Origin: Erpobdella octoculata
Lineage: Eukaryota > Annelida > Clitellata > Hirudinida > Erpobdellidae
Assembly (NCBI GenBank): GCA_963978895.1
Contig: OZ022239.1
Span: 31,978,017 to 32,042,016, forward strand
DNA length: 64,000 bases
Direction: 5' to 3'
Shown: positions 1-27,559 of the stretch, piece by piece
How the letters are laid out: the number at the start of each line of letters is the position of its first letter
Position numbering within the stretch: position 1 is the first letter of the stretch
Notes under the pieces: generated by a model
Database searches by the model: none
Seen by the model: only the letters and a program-made list of their open reading frames with translations
Told to the model about the DNA's origin: nothing
Position numbers and translations under genes: made by a program

Positions 1-2117
1 GAGACCTATCTCGTCAATTTGTCTTAGCATCTCATAGCAGAGATTGTCTGGACCTGGAGATTTGCCGTTTGCACTCTGCATCAGAGCTTCCGTAAATTCT
101 TTTAAGGAAATTTCTGTGTTTAAATCATGTGGGTCGTTTTCGCAAGAAATGCCAGATCTGATGGTAAAGGTAATTTCTCTTTTCAGAGCCTCTTTCCTTT
201 GAATAAATCTTAGGTCAAGATTTTTGTCTGATGAGTTTTTTGCGATGGCAGTTGCTAACGCATTCGCTTTGTCTTTGTCAGAATATGCGGTTTCATTTTC
301 ACTCAGTTTCAGCGCTGGAACGTTAAAACCTGCATGTGTGGGACCATATTTTTCACCGCTTTCCACATGGTAGTCTGACTAGAGTGTGAGTTAAGAGAGC
401 TACAGAATGTTCGCCAATAGTTCTCTTTTGCTGTCCTCAATATCTTCTGTGCGATTTGTTTGAGTTCTCGATACCGTTCAAAGCCAGTCGTAGTATACTC
501 TTTCCGAAGTGAGTATAAGACTTTGTTTTTTGCTTTGATTGCGCTTTCACATTCATCATTCCACCATGGTACTGGCCTAAGTCCTGATCGTCTTCCATTT
601 TTGGTTGGTATTGATGCTATGGCTACTTTGTTCAGACCTTGCGTTAACAGGTTTGCTGCTTCGTCAACATTTGTGAAAGTTTGGAGTTCATTTAACATTC
701 CTGTTGAAAGCCGTTGGTATTTGTACCAATCGGCTTTCTCCAGGTTCCATACCTTTCTGTTGTTTACCTCGTAATTGACCTTTTTATTTAGTGTGATCAA
801 AACCGGGTAGTGGTCACTACCCAGATTTTCATCTAACACCTTACACAAGGCTTTTTGGGATAAAGAAGGAGAGCACATTGCTAAATCTATAGGAGTTGTC
901 CTTCCGCTGGGAGTCAGGTGGGTACCTGATCCGGAAAAAAGGGCAACAAGGCCATACTGGTCTAACAATTTCTCAATTAATTTACCTCTGTTATCTGAAG
1001 TTTCAGCACCGAAAACAACAGAGTATGCATTGAAGTCACCTAATACAATTGAGTTGGTATAACTGAATGACTTTTCCAGTGTAGTTAGCAGTGTTTGATG
1101 ATTGGCATTTGGTGGAACGTATGCATTGATAATGGTGATGTTTGATCCCTTTGATTCCTGTGCAATGTCCATTCTTTCCACAGCTTGCGCAAACACGAGG
1201 GCGTTCTTTTTGTCTTCTTCCTTCTCAGGACATGATTTGAAACCATGATCTTTGGTGCAAAGTGGACATTTAATTGCATTTCTGCAATCCTTTGCTTTGT
1301 GACCAAAACCGTTGCATTTGAAACAACGAAGTGGTTCTTGTACATAGGGGCGTGTACGAAAAACTAAGTAGGCGAATCTAACTCTTTCCGGTGCTTCGCC
1401 TTTGGGGTATGTAAGAATTACAGCCGTTGTTGTGCTCACTACTCCTTTTATCTTTTTAGTAATTCGATACGCAGTTGTACTCCCGGTCGATGCCTTGATG
1501 TCTTCGGTTGTCAGTTCCAGGGGAACCCCTGTAATGACAACCTTTGAAACAGGTTCGGGTCTTGTCTTGAATACCTTAACTGGGTAGTTTTCTACTTTGG
1601 ACAAAGAGAAAACATTCTTTTTTTCTTTTGCCGAAAGGACAAGCACACCTAACCTTGACCCTCGGGCTTTTATTTCTACTATTCGACCAAATAAAGTGTC
1701 AAAGAATTTTTGCACTTTAAATGGGTCGACAAGTTTTTTGGCCTCAATAATTTGAATCTGAATCATGGCTGCTTCCGAAGTTTGTGGAACTTCCGTACTT
1801 GGAGATTGTTTATCATTTCCATGAAAGCGTTTATTTGCTGGTTCACTTTGCTGCTCCGTGATTTCCAAGCTTCGAACTCTTTTTTTTCTTTTTTCCCAAT
1901 GTCTCCCAAACGTTTCTATCATGTTTTTGATTTTCCAACACGACAGTATTCGTTCTTTCCTCCATCGGTTTTTCGTTCTTTGAATTGGAAGCCACTTTCT
2001 GCATAGAAATTGCCATTTTAAATTTCTCTTGCTTATCTGTACTTGAATATATATAAAAATATATCTAAGAAGTGGAACATTCAACGTTGATGTGAACTTA
2101 ATTAAAAAGAAAAACAA
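1..2117 (-). mobile_element. Decayed Jockey/I-superfamily non-LTR retrotransposon, cut by window edge
   Basis: On the minus strand an open frame from about 2015 down to 309 encodes an ORF1/Gag-like region with two zinc knuckles ([14 protein letters not shown] and [13 protein letters not shown], about 1340-1210). It passes directly into the distal half of an apurinic endonuclease ([21 protein letters not shown]) and a linker. A one-base frameshift near 320 shifts the reading to the 1-318 segment, which continues into the reverse-transcriptase N-terminus (KSPGPDNLCYEML). The N-terminal half of the endonuclease is missing, so ORF1 and ORF2 appear fused by an internal deletion. The usual GDFNAH is GDFNAY, losing a catalytic histidine. 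Frameshift, deletion and active-site change make this a dead copy. Family placement rests on the knuckles and the AP-endonuclease layout. Confidence 0.85.
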
Positions 2118-2119
2118 AA

Positions 2120-2311
<192 letters not shown>

Positions 2312-3903
2312 TAAAAGAACATGTCCTGACTGACTGACTGACTGACTGACTGACTGACTGACTGACTGACAGATGACTGACTGATAATCAACGCCGAGCT
2401 CAAACGCCTCATCCTAGGAACGTGAAATTTGGAACTTATATTACTCTTATAGCGTAAACATCCGCTAAGAAAGGATTTTTGAAAATTTTGCTCCTGAGGG
2501 GAAAAAACTGGAAAACAAACTTTTTTCTAAAACAATGTATATCTCGAAAACCAAAAATGAGGAGATTTTGAAATTTGGTATATAGATTCTTTTTGAAAAA
2601 TAAAAAGATAAGTGTTTCACCATTTTTTGAAAATTCGGTTTCCCGGACCTCAAATGTGGGTAGGAAAATTGGGTTATTTGGTTTTTAAAGTAGCTTCTAC
2701 TCAAAAACTGTTACTGCTACAGGAGTAAAAATTTGTATTTAGTTTCTACTCCAAAAATAATGAAACACGTGTTTTAGCATTTTTTGAAAATTTGGTTTCC
2801 AGGACTTCAAATGTGGGGTGGAAAATAGGGCTAATTGTCTTTTATAGTAACTGCTACTCAAAAACAGTAAATACCACAGATGTAAAAATTATTATTTAGT
2901 TTCTTTTCTAAAAATAAAGATATACGTGCTTCACCATTTTTTACAAATTTGGTTTCCCGGACCTCAAATGTGGGTTGGAAAATTGGGTTATTTGGTTTTT
3001 AAAGTAGCTTCTACTCAAAAACTGTTAATGTTACAAAAGTAAAAATTAGTATTTAGTTTCTACTCTAAAAATAATGATATACGGGTTTCACAATTTATTG
3101 AAAATTTGGTTTCCAGGACTTCAAATGTGGGGTGGAAAATAGGGTTATTTGGTTTTTAAAGTAACTGCTACTCATAAACTGTAATTGCCACAGATGTAAA
3201 AATTAATACTTAGTATCTACTCAAAAAAAAGATATACGTGTTTCATCATTTTTTGGGTTATTTGGTTTTTAAAGTAGCTGCTAATCAAAAACTGTTAATG
3301 CTACAGAAGTAAAAATTAGTATTTAGTTTCTACTCCAAAAATAATGAAATACGTGTTTTAGCATTTTTTGAAAATTTGGTTTCCAGGACCTCAAATGTGG
3401 GGTGGAAATAAGGGTTATTTGATTTCAAAATAACTGCTACTCACAAACTGTAAGTGCTACAAATGTAAAAATTAGTATTTTGAAGTTTCGTGCCGGTTAA
3501 AAGTAGCTAAGTCCAGTTTATCATCGGCCGGGCCAAGCCGTTATTTTAGAGTCTTCACACGGGCCAGGCCAAACCTTAAATCAAAGTGGGACGGGCCGAG
3601 GCTTTTCACTAAGTATATAGATATTTTAGTGAGTTTAGGGTCTTCAGTTTGGCCGGGCCAAACCTGAGGTCAAAGTGGGACGGGCCGAAGTTTTTCATCA
3701 AGTATATAGAACTTTTAGGCCTGTAAAAATGGGCCGGGCCTAATTCAGACGGGCTGTGCCGGGCCAGGAGTTTGGGTTTTTAAAACGGGCTGGGCTAATT
3801 TGTCGACGGGCCGAGCCGAGACCTAAAAAAATGATCTCTACTATGGATGCACGGTTCAAACTTTCTAATTTCATGCGAGCAAAGCCGCTACGGGCACTGC
3901 TAG
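2312..3903 (+). mobile_element. Non-autonomous Helitron/HINE-like element, copy A
   Basis: It begins AAAAGAACATGTCCTGACTG, runs into a (CTGA)n microsatellite, then an AT-rich body, and ends GCTACGGGCACTGCTAG before T. The body holds about five degenerate direct repeats of roughly 170 bp, each with GGTTTCCAGGACYTCAAATG and GGGTTATTTGGTTTTTAAAG. A GC-rich module of GGGCCGGGCC words follows at 3500-3800. The CTAG 3' end, the small AGCG-N4-CGCT hairpin about 10 bp upstream and insertion between A and T are known Helitron hallmarks. An internal microsatellite with tandem repeats recalls Helentron-associated elements such as Drosophila DINE-1. No protein is encoded. Copies B (5689-7275) and C (28711-30029) share both ends. 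Confidence 0.75.
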
Positions 3904-4360
3904 TATATATATACACACAAACATTCATTTATATATATATATAGATAATGAGATTTAAAAAAATCTCAGAAGCAAGGACAACTTCACAACGATGGCCGTC
4001 AATTCACAAGAAATGTCGTATATACTGAAATTCTTTATTAACTAACTAGAGATTGCCCGTCAAAAATGACGCATTTTTTTAAATTTCATTATATATTGTA
4101 GTAAGAAATAACCCGTTAAAAATGACGGATTTTTTAAATCTCATATAATATTTTTCGATTGCAGCGCAACTTGTTTTATCTTTAGGACTGAGAGTGTATA
4201 TAGGTTCAATTGCATAACTTTTATTACACGCCTGCGCGCAATAAATTCTTACCTGCACATCGATATCGTCTATACGACTAATTACATAAGCGTGACAGAA
4301 TCATTGATTCATATAAATTCAAAGGATATGAAAATTAAGGAGTAGAGTACAATAAGTGAA
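3904..4360. other. Spacer between HINE-like copy A and the TGAG array
   Basis: No gene seen. It contains short AT runs, two diverged copies of a CCGTYAAAAATGACG word (about 4055-4125), and at 4312-4350 a segment that recurs inverted at 5643-5687. Confidence 0.6.
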
Positions 4361-5634
4361 TGAGTGAGTGAGTGAGTGAGTGAGTGAGTGAGTGAGTGAG
4401 TGAGTGAGTGAGTGAGTGAGTGAGTGAGTGAGTGAGTGAGTGAGTGAGTGAGTGAGTGAGTGAGTGAGTGAGTGAGTGAGTGAGTGAGTGAGTGAGTGAG
4501 TGAGTGAGTGAGTGAGTGAGTGAGTGAGTGAGTGAGTGAGTGAGTGAGTGAGTGAGTGAGTGAGTGAGTGAGTGAGTGAGTGAGTGAGTGAGTGAGTGAG
4601 TGAGTGAGTGAGTGAGTGAGTGAGTGAGTGAGTGAGTGAGTGAGTGAGTGAGTGAGTGAGTGAGTGAGTGAGTGAGTGAGTGAGTGAGTGAGTGAGTGAG
4701 TGAGTGAGTGAGTGAGTGAGTGAGTGAGTGAGTGAGTGAGTGAGTGAGTGAGTGAGTGAGTGAGTGAGTGAGTGAGTGAGTGAGTGAGTGAGTGAGTGAG
4801 TGAGTGAGTGAGTGAGTGAGTGAGTGAGTGAGTGAGTGAGTGAGTGAGTGAGTGAGTGAGTGAGTGAGTGAGTGAGTGAGTGAGTGAGTGAGTGAGTGAG
4901 TGAGTGAGTGAGTGAGTGAGTGAGTGAGTGAGTGAGTGAGTGAGTGAGTGAGTGAGTGAGTGAGTGAGTGAGTGAGTGAGTGAGTGAGTGAGTGAGTGAG
5001 TGAGTGAGTGAGTGAGTGAGTGAGTGAGTGAGTGAGTGAGTGAGTGAGTGAGTGAGTGAGTGAGTGAGTGAGTGAGTGAGTGAGTGAGTGAGTGAGTGAG
5101 TGAGTGAGTGAGTGAGTGAGTGAGTGAGTGAGTGAGTGAGTGAGTGAGTGAGTGAGTGAGTGAGTGAGTGAGTGAGTGAGTGAGTGAGTGAGTGAGTGAG
5201 TGAGTGAGTGAGTGAGTGAGTGAGTGAGTGAGTGAGTGAGTGAGTGAGTGAGTGAGTGAGTGAGTGAGTGAGTGAGTGAGTGAGTGAGTGAGTGAGTGAG
5301 TGAGTGAGTGAGTGAGTGAGTGAGTGAGTGAGTGAGTGAGTGAGTGAGTGAGTGAGTGAGTGAGTGAGTGAGTGAGTGAGTGAGTGAGTGAGTGAGTGAG
5401 TGAGTGAGTGAGTGAGTGAGTGAGTGAGTGAGTGAGTGAGTGAGTGAGTGAGTGAGTGAGTGAGTGAGTGAGTGAGTGAGTGAGTGAGTGAGTGAGTGAG
5501 TGAGTGAGTGAGTGAGTGAGTGAGTGAGTGAGTGAGTGAGTGAGTGAGTGAGTGAGTGAGTGAGTGAGTGAGTGAGTGAGTGAGTGAGTGAGTGAGTGAG
5601 TGAGTGAGTGAGTGAGTGAGTGAGTGAGTGAGTG
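4361..5634. repeat. Perfect (TGAG)n tetranucleotide array, about 318 units
   Basis: About 1,274 bp of uninterrupted TGAG with no visible substitution. The apparent 452-residue Ser-Leu-Thr-His reading frame on the minus strand is only the array translated. Immediate flanks are inverted copies of each other (4312-4350 versus 5643-5687). Confidence 0.97.
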
Positions 5635-5688
5635 ATAATATAGATTATTGCACTCTTTAATTTTCACATCCTTTGAATTTATATGAAA

Positions 5689-7275
5689 CTAGCAGTGCCC
5701 GTAGCGGCTTCGCTCGCATGAAATTAGAGAATTTGAACCGTGCATCCAAAGGTGTCGTCTCGGCCCGTCGTCAACTTGGCCCAGCCCATTTCAAAACCAA
5801 AATTCCTGGCCCGGCACGGCCCGTCTAATTTGGGCCCGGCCCATTTTTATAGGCCAAGAAATTCTATATACTTGATAAAATAACTTCGGCCCTTCCAACC
5901 TTGACTTCAGGTTTGGCCCGGCCCGTCTGAAGACCTTAAAATCTCTAAAATGTCTATATGCTTAGTGAAAAACCTCAGCCCCTACCACCTTGATTCAAGG
6001 TTTAGCCTGGCCCGTAAATAGACCCTAAAATAACGGCTTGGCCCGACCGGTGATAAACTGGACCAAGCTACTTTTAACCAGCACAAAACCTCAAAATACT
6101 AAGTTTTACATCTGTAATGCTTGCAGTTGTTGAGTAGCAGTTATTTTCAAATCAAATAAACTTTATTTTGACCCCACACTTGAAGTCATGGAAACCAAAG
6201 TTTTAAAAAATGGTGAAACACGTATATCTTTTTTTTTGAGTCGATACTAAGTATTAATTTTTAGATCTGTAGCAATTACAGTTGTTGAGTAGCAGTTACT
6301 TTAAAAACCAAATAACCCTATTTTCCACCCCACATTTGAAGTCCTGAAAACTAAATTTTCAAAAAAGTGGTGAAACACGTATATCATTATTTTTAGAGTA
6401 AATACTAAATACTAATTTTGAAATCTATAGCATTCACAGTTTTTGAGTAACAGTTACTTTAAAAACCAAAGAAACCTTTTTTCCACCCCACATTTGAGGT
6501 CCTAAAAACCAAAATTTCAAAAAATGGTGAAACACATATATCCTTATTTTTAGAGTAGAAACTAAAGACAAATTTTTACTTTTGTAGCATTTACAGTTGT
6601 TGACTAGCACTTACTTTAAAAACCAGATAACCCTATTTTCCACCCCAAATTTGAAGTCCTGGAAACCAAATTTACAAAAAATGGTGAAACACGTATATCA
6701 TTATTTTTAGAGTAGAAACTAAATACTAATTTTTACATCTGTGGTATTTACAGTTTTTGAGTAGCAGTTACTTTAAAAAACAAATAACCCTATTTTCCAC
6801 CCCACATTTGAAGTCCTGGAAACCCAATTTTCAAAAAATGCTAAAACACGTATTTCATTATTTTTGGAGTAGAAACTAAATACTACTTTTTACTCCTGTA
6901 GCATTAACAGTTTTTGAGTAGCAGCTACTTTAAAACCCAAATAACCCAATTTCCCAACCCACATCTGAGATCCGGGAAACCAAATTTTTAAAAAATGGTG
7001 AAACAACTATCTTTTTATTTTTTAAGAAGAATCCATATACCAAATTTCAAAATTTCCTCATTTATGGTTTTCGAGATATACATTGTTTTAGAAAAAAGTT
7101 TGTTTTCTAGTTTTTTCCTCTCAGGATCAAAATTTTCAAAAATCCTTTCTTAGTGGATGCTTACGCAATAAAAATAATATAAGTTCCAAATTTCACGTTT
7201 CTAGGATGAGGCGTTTGAGCTCGGCGTTGATTATCAGTCAGTCAGTCAGTCAGTCAGTCAGGACATGTTCTTTTA
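5689..7275 (-). mobile_element. Non-autonomous Helitron/HINE-like element, copy B (inverted)
   Basis: Same family as 2312-3903 in the opposite orientation. On the minus strand it starts AAAGAACATGTCCTGACTGA near 7275, carries the same ~170 bp degenerate repeats and GGCCCGGCCC-rich module, and ends CACTGCTAG at 5689. The CTGA microsatellite is shorter than in copy A. The 3' ends of A and B face each other across the TGAG array, making an interrupted palindrome of about 5 kb. Confidence 0.75.
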
Positions 7276-7825
7276 TATATATAGATACTTTAGTAAATTG
7301 AAAATATAAACACAATAAAAAATTTTATTATATTTGCTTATATATAAAAAAAAATTTATGGTTATCAAATGTCATTTTTGTTTTGTTGACTATTTCTTAT
7401 AAAGTGTATCCAAATTAAATCGTAATTTTAAAACATCCATCCTTGGGACGGGCAAAACCACTAGCATACAATAATGTAGATCTTTTTTTTACTTTTAAAC
7501 AAACAATTAATCTAATATTAGGCCAAAAGTGAACTTGCTTCCTGTTGCTGTGGCAAGTCAGTATTGTCGTAAGTCTTTAAATCTTGTATAAAAAAATCTT
7601 TTGATTTAAGTGACACGAGCATGTTTCAAAGAGTTTGACACAAATCTTTGAAGATTTAATTTATAAATAAATTAGACATACACTATATTATAATGAATTT
7701 TAATTGGTGTTGTCAATATAATTTAAAAAAAAAAGGTTTTTTATAGCACAATTTTATAGGGATCGTCGTTTTAATGCTAGTTTTTTATGCAATTACCATA
7801 AAAACAATTGTTATTTTGATATATA
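7276..7825. other. AT-rich spacer, nothing recognised
   Basis: No convincing coding frame, tandem repeat or RNA gene. A GACGGGCAAAACCACTAGCA stretch near 7448 resembles an isolated Helitron-type CTAG end, but no partner end was found. Confidence 0.5.
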
Positions 7826-8470
7826 GTGGGCCAGCTAACTGCAACTGCAACATCGTGCAAACGCTATTGACAAGCAAAAAAATTACATATTTGTAATCAG
7901 AAAAATATGCTTGTAATTACCTGATATCGCGACATTTTGGGAAATTTAGAAAACAAATCATCTTTTTTGGTTCCGCTCTTGTATGATTAGCGTATTATCA
8001 CAGGCGATCAAACTGGCAAAAAAATTCAAATATTTTATTTCTTTCCGTTAGTTTGCATATGCTTAATATAAAGAATGAAGAAAATAAGAAAAATAGATGA
8101 ATAATTAAATTTTGAGTGAGTAGACCTACGGAAACAAGACACGACTTCTGCCCCAAGTACGTGTCTCGTCTACTCACTCAAAATTTAATTATTCATCTAT
8201 TTTTGCTTGTCTTCTTTATTTTTTATATTAAACATATGCAAACCAACAAAAAAACAAAATAATTGATTTTTTTGCCAGTTTGGTCGCCTGTGATAATGCG
8301 CTATTCATACAGGAGCGGGACCAAAAAAGGTGATTTGTTTTCTAAATTTCCCAGAATGTGGCGATATCAGGTAATTACAACCATATTTTTCTTATTACAA
8401 ATATATACTTTTTTTGCTTGTCAATAGCGTTTGCACGATTAAGGGGTTTTTGATCAGTTAGCCGGCCCAC
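7826..8470. mobile_element. Long-TIR palindromic (foldback) DNA element with TA target duplication
   Basis: Two arms of about 300 bp are inverted copies of each other around a short centre near 8135-8160. The ends are GTGGGCCAGCTAACTG and its near-complement CAGTTAGCCGGCCCAC, flanked on both sides by TA (7824-7825 and 8471-8472). The arms share the AATTATTCATCTATTTTT segment next to the centre. No transposase is encoded. A TA duplication suggests mobilisation by a Tc1/mariner-type transposase, which is inference. Confidence 0.8.
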
Positions 8471-9530
8471 TAATAGCCACTATTTTAAAGATCGTCTATT
8501 TGTGATCATAATTTAAACGATAGCCATTTTGTAATTGCCATTATCAACGTAAACCCAAAGTGACCCAGCTAGTTGAAAATAAAAATACTTCTCCGGAACA
8601 CCAATTTTACTAAAAAGAAGATTTACAAGGTAAACCTTTTGTTATTTCAATAACCTGAAGAAAAGTGCAATGAGTTTTCACGCCACCTGCTACTATCCAA
8701 CTTATGCAACTTTACAGAACATAGAACTCTACATGGGCAGTTTTTTGAAGTCCAGTCCGTCTCATAAAGCATAAAATTCCAGGTCGGGTTTGGTCTGATT
8801 TGGGCTTTGTCCGTTTTTACACGCAAAACAATCGCTGAACTTGGCACAGTTAATCTCGCTTTGGTCCGACCTGACCAACTTTTCAAAACATTTACCGAGT
8901 ATAATACTGGATATAAGACTTAATAATCGCTTCTTAAAATGTTGACTTGATATAATACGATTTGAAAATAGTTTCAACCTTAGAAGTTGGAAGCAATTTT
9001 GTATTTCAAATTTTCTCTAGTGAGTGCCTACGCTGTAAAAACAATAATAAATTCTAAATTTTACAGAGCGGTTTTAATGCGACCATTTTCTAAAGCCGAT
9101 CAGAACCGAAAAAACCACCAAAAATCTGTTCAAGATATTTTATTTTCAATTTCTTTTTAAATTTAATTAAAATAATTGATTGTTTTTATTTAATTTCATC
9201 ATTATAATTTAATTAATAATTAAAATGTTTTAAGTTTCTGAAGATTAGAAGATAGGCTGAGCCTCCATTGTGTTCCGACTTCTAAAAAAAATTATTTAAC
9301 ATATTAATATTTCATTAAATTATTTTTAACTTTAGAAACAGTCAAAATAAATTTATATCAATTTAGCCATTTTAGCCTTGAAACACCTGATGTAAAAAAC
9401 CATAAACTATTATAAAAAATTAAATCTCTTAAAATCAACCAAAAATTAACTTTGATGAAAGACATTAACGCCTGGATACTTATTAAAAAACGTACCGGTT
9501 GTTTGAAATTGTTCACCTTCCTGAATAATT
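8471..9530. other. Intergenic AT-rich region downstream of the six-domain gene
   Basis: No supported gene. Short open frames on either strand lack family resemblance and splice context. The 3' UTR of the gene ending at 9531 must lie in its upper part, but I see no canonical AATAAA close to the stop. Confidence 0.5.
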
Positions 9531-24714
<15,184 letters not shown>

Positions 24715-27559
24715 TTTCGTTTCTAAATAAAAACTAAAACTTGCATTTACAGAACTCTTTGTGTGTGGGTTGTTCTTTTATACATTTGCAACTCAATGTG
24801 TTTAAGATGGTACGAGTCGTTCTCGGTGTCCCAGAATTGTCTCTTGATGACAGCGGCGTTAATTTAAAATTGTCTTATGCTCGAATTCTTCAACAGATGC
24901 ATACACGTGTTTCAGTGGCGTGGCCAGGAGGGCAGAAGGGATTAGCTCTTCCGAATGCAAATTTTAGCCCCACCAAAATTTTTAGGCACAATATATCACA
25001 ATATCGGTCGCATGTGTGGCGTAAAAATCGAGCATACTATTGTAGCACAAAAATAAAAACTTGTGAGTTATATTGCAAACTTCAACATAAAATGCAAAAA
25101 GCATAAAAAAGCACAAAATATTAACTTGAACAAACTAGTTAATATTTTATAATAACGTTTTCACTAGTTCACTCTTGTCTTTTTGTTTGTTTATACAACA
25201 TCAAAACTTCTGTAAAAAAAATTTAAAAATCGCGCCCAACGTTTTTCGTTGTATATGAATTAAAAACTATTAAAGGCCATTTTGACCACAACTTAAAGTT
25301 GTTTTCCAAAAAAAATCCTAGCAGTGGAGTCCAACCTGGATGACCATCATTTTTTCAGCCTGTGAACTCATGCGCGTTTTTATTCCCACATTAATCTATT
25401 TATCTATAGTATAACCAACTGTAACTACATACAATTTTTTTTTAATTCCCTTGGCTGGCAACCTATAATGCGCGTAAAATCGATAAGAAAGTCACGTAGG
25501 CTTTGTCAATAAAACTAAATTTAATGTTTGAAACATCAAAACATTTGCAGCAAGCAGCCCAGATAATTTAGATCCATAACACAAAAATACCTCATCACTT
25601 TTCAGAGACGCATTGAGAGGGTTTTTGGCGCCCGGGGACGAGGTATGAAAAATGAGCTCCTAAAAATTTCCGTCCGTAAACGTTTCGAAAAATAGCTGAT
25701 GACCGTGGGGTAGTCTTAGGTACTATTTCCAAAGATTTTCCAAAACCTTACTCAAATTTTCCTACAAAAATAGCTGAAGACTGGGGGAACAGTCGTCCAA
25801 ACATGTTTAACCTTTTTTACGTATTTTTTAAACGCTTCTGGCGCCCCTTCCAAATGGCGCTTTCTTCATCGCTAGAACACGGTCATTAGACCGAGACTAA
25901 ACTAACTGTTTGAAAAATATGCGGTAGATAAAACAACAGCAAGTTTTATCTTCAAACAACAGACCAAGAAAACACACTGATGACTCACTGAGTTCCCACT
26001 TTTATGGAGGGGCAGGGCGCAAGGCAGCTTCTCCACACAAAAGATGGAGACCGGGGAAGGGGGTCGAAATCTAATTGCATGGAGGAAATGGGAGCGAGAA
26101 AAACTATAGAAAAATATCTAAAAACTCCGGGCAACGCGGATACCCCATAAGTATTGTATAAAATTATTTTTAAAATAGGATAATTCACTTTTTCGGGCGG
26201 AAGGCAGTTTACCCCGAAAATAATGTAGTTTTGAGGATGACTTGCCCCATTCCACTCTCGCAAATTCCACGCTTATGTTCATTGAAACAGCAGTTTGTAG
26301 ATGAAACATGTCATTTCAACAAGCCACCGAAACATTTTGATGTAGAGAAAACTAGTTGTTTGCATCCCATCTTATTCGTCCTCTGCATTCCTGCATCGTT
26401 CTCATTTTTCTCTTTAATTAAACGAAGATGCTACGAGTCGATTGCATGATAGAGACAGTATAATGACCCTCACGCACTGGCCGAGCCCGGGTTTCAGCCG
26501 ACCGTGGCAGAAACCTTAGCTTTTTTCAGAATTGTTGCCGCTTTTACCACGCCTTCATCACGTCACCATGGGCTCACCATATACACGACGTGAGTTTCTT
26601 CGACGGTTTCGGTTCTAAGGCGTCTGCCGGTTTGGATGGCTGTTCAACATCGGTATTGTGTTTTCTGTCAGCCGTGGGGCTTCATCGCAGTTCGTTTCAG
26701 CACTCGTATCTGGTGGTTGAAGGCCATCGCCTGCCGGTGTCTTTCTCATCTGATTGCGCCATGTTTGCAGCTCTTGCCAGGACTTGTGTCCTCATTTTTG
26801 ACTTTGTGAATGAATGGTTGTTTTGTAGTCAATTGTTTTTTGTATAGCTTTGCTATACTTTTGTTTAAATTATTTTTGGTTTTAAGTGTTATTCAAATTT
26901 TTTTTGTGGAGTTTTCTTTACTGATTAATTTGTTGGTTTGTATTTTTTTAATAAGGGCTTTGTTGTGTTTTGATTTGACCTAATATTTGATTTGTTTGTA
27001 TTTCTTTATCCTCCTGATTATTTTTTTTCCAGAATGTTTGTCATCAACATTGATGCTTTTTTCATAGTGATTTTATTTTTTTGTAGTTTTAGTATGGTAT
27101 CATGTTAGTGATTGAAAAATTGATTTTTTATTGTTGTTAGTTTTGGGGTCCTTGGAAATGCTGCCTTATAGAGGCTATTTAGAAAACATTTTCATATTAT
27201 AATTGTTTCTTTTCTTTAGATATCTATGCTCTTGTAGAATGTTTGTTTTCTTGTGTCTGTTGGTAAATTATGCTGATAGTCTTCCGTTTTCTAATTAGGT
27301 ATGCTAGTTGTAATTCATTGTTATTTTTCGTGGTTTTTTTAGAACATTTTTAAATAGCGAATTTATTGGAGAGCAAGCGCCTTTGTATTTATGAAAAGTT
27401 TATTTGATTGATTGAAATACATGGCCCCCCCGGAAGCATGTTACATTCTCATATTTTGTCTAATTTAATCTAATCTGCTATCGTTTCTTAATTTTGTTCC
27501 TGTGGAATTTTACATGTTTTTACCCCAACATGCTAAAAACACGATTTGATTTGTTCCAG
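24715..27559. other. Intergenic region with unassigned repeats
   Basis: The six-domain gene's promoter must lie just above 24714, but no TATA box can be singled out in AT-rich sequence. At 26095-26145 there is a fragment related to 36415-36470 and the inverse of 45181-45260 (GCGAGAAAAAC, then GGGCAACGC). Frames at 24741-25106 and 26590-26847 show no recognisable domain. Upstream exons of the terminal exon at 27560 may be here but were not identified. Confidence 0.5.

Noticed and set aside
4361..5634. Telomeric or CRISPR-like array
   Set aside because: A 4-bp unit without spacers, and not a known telomere motif.
4309..5667. 452-residue Ser-Leu-Thr-His protein on the minus strand
   Set aside because: It is the (TGAG)n array translated in its only open frame; no other coding evidence.
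24741..25106. 121-residue plus-strand frame upstream of the six-domain gene
   Set aside because: No domain resemblance and no clear splice sites; overlaps the expected promoter region.
26590..26847. 85-residue plus-strand frame as an upstream exon of the orphan exon
   Set aside because: No recognisable domain and no donor/acceptor pair tying it to 27560.
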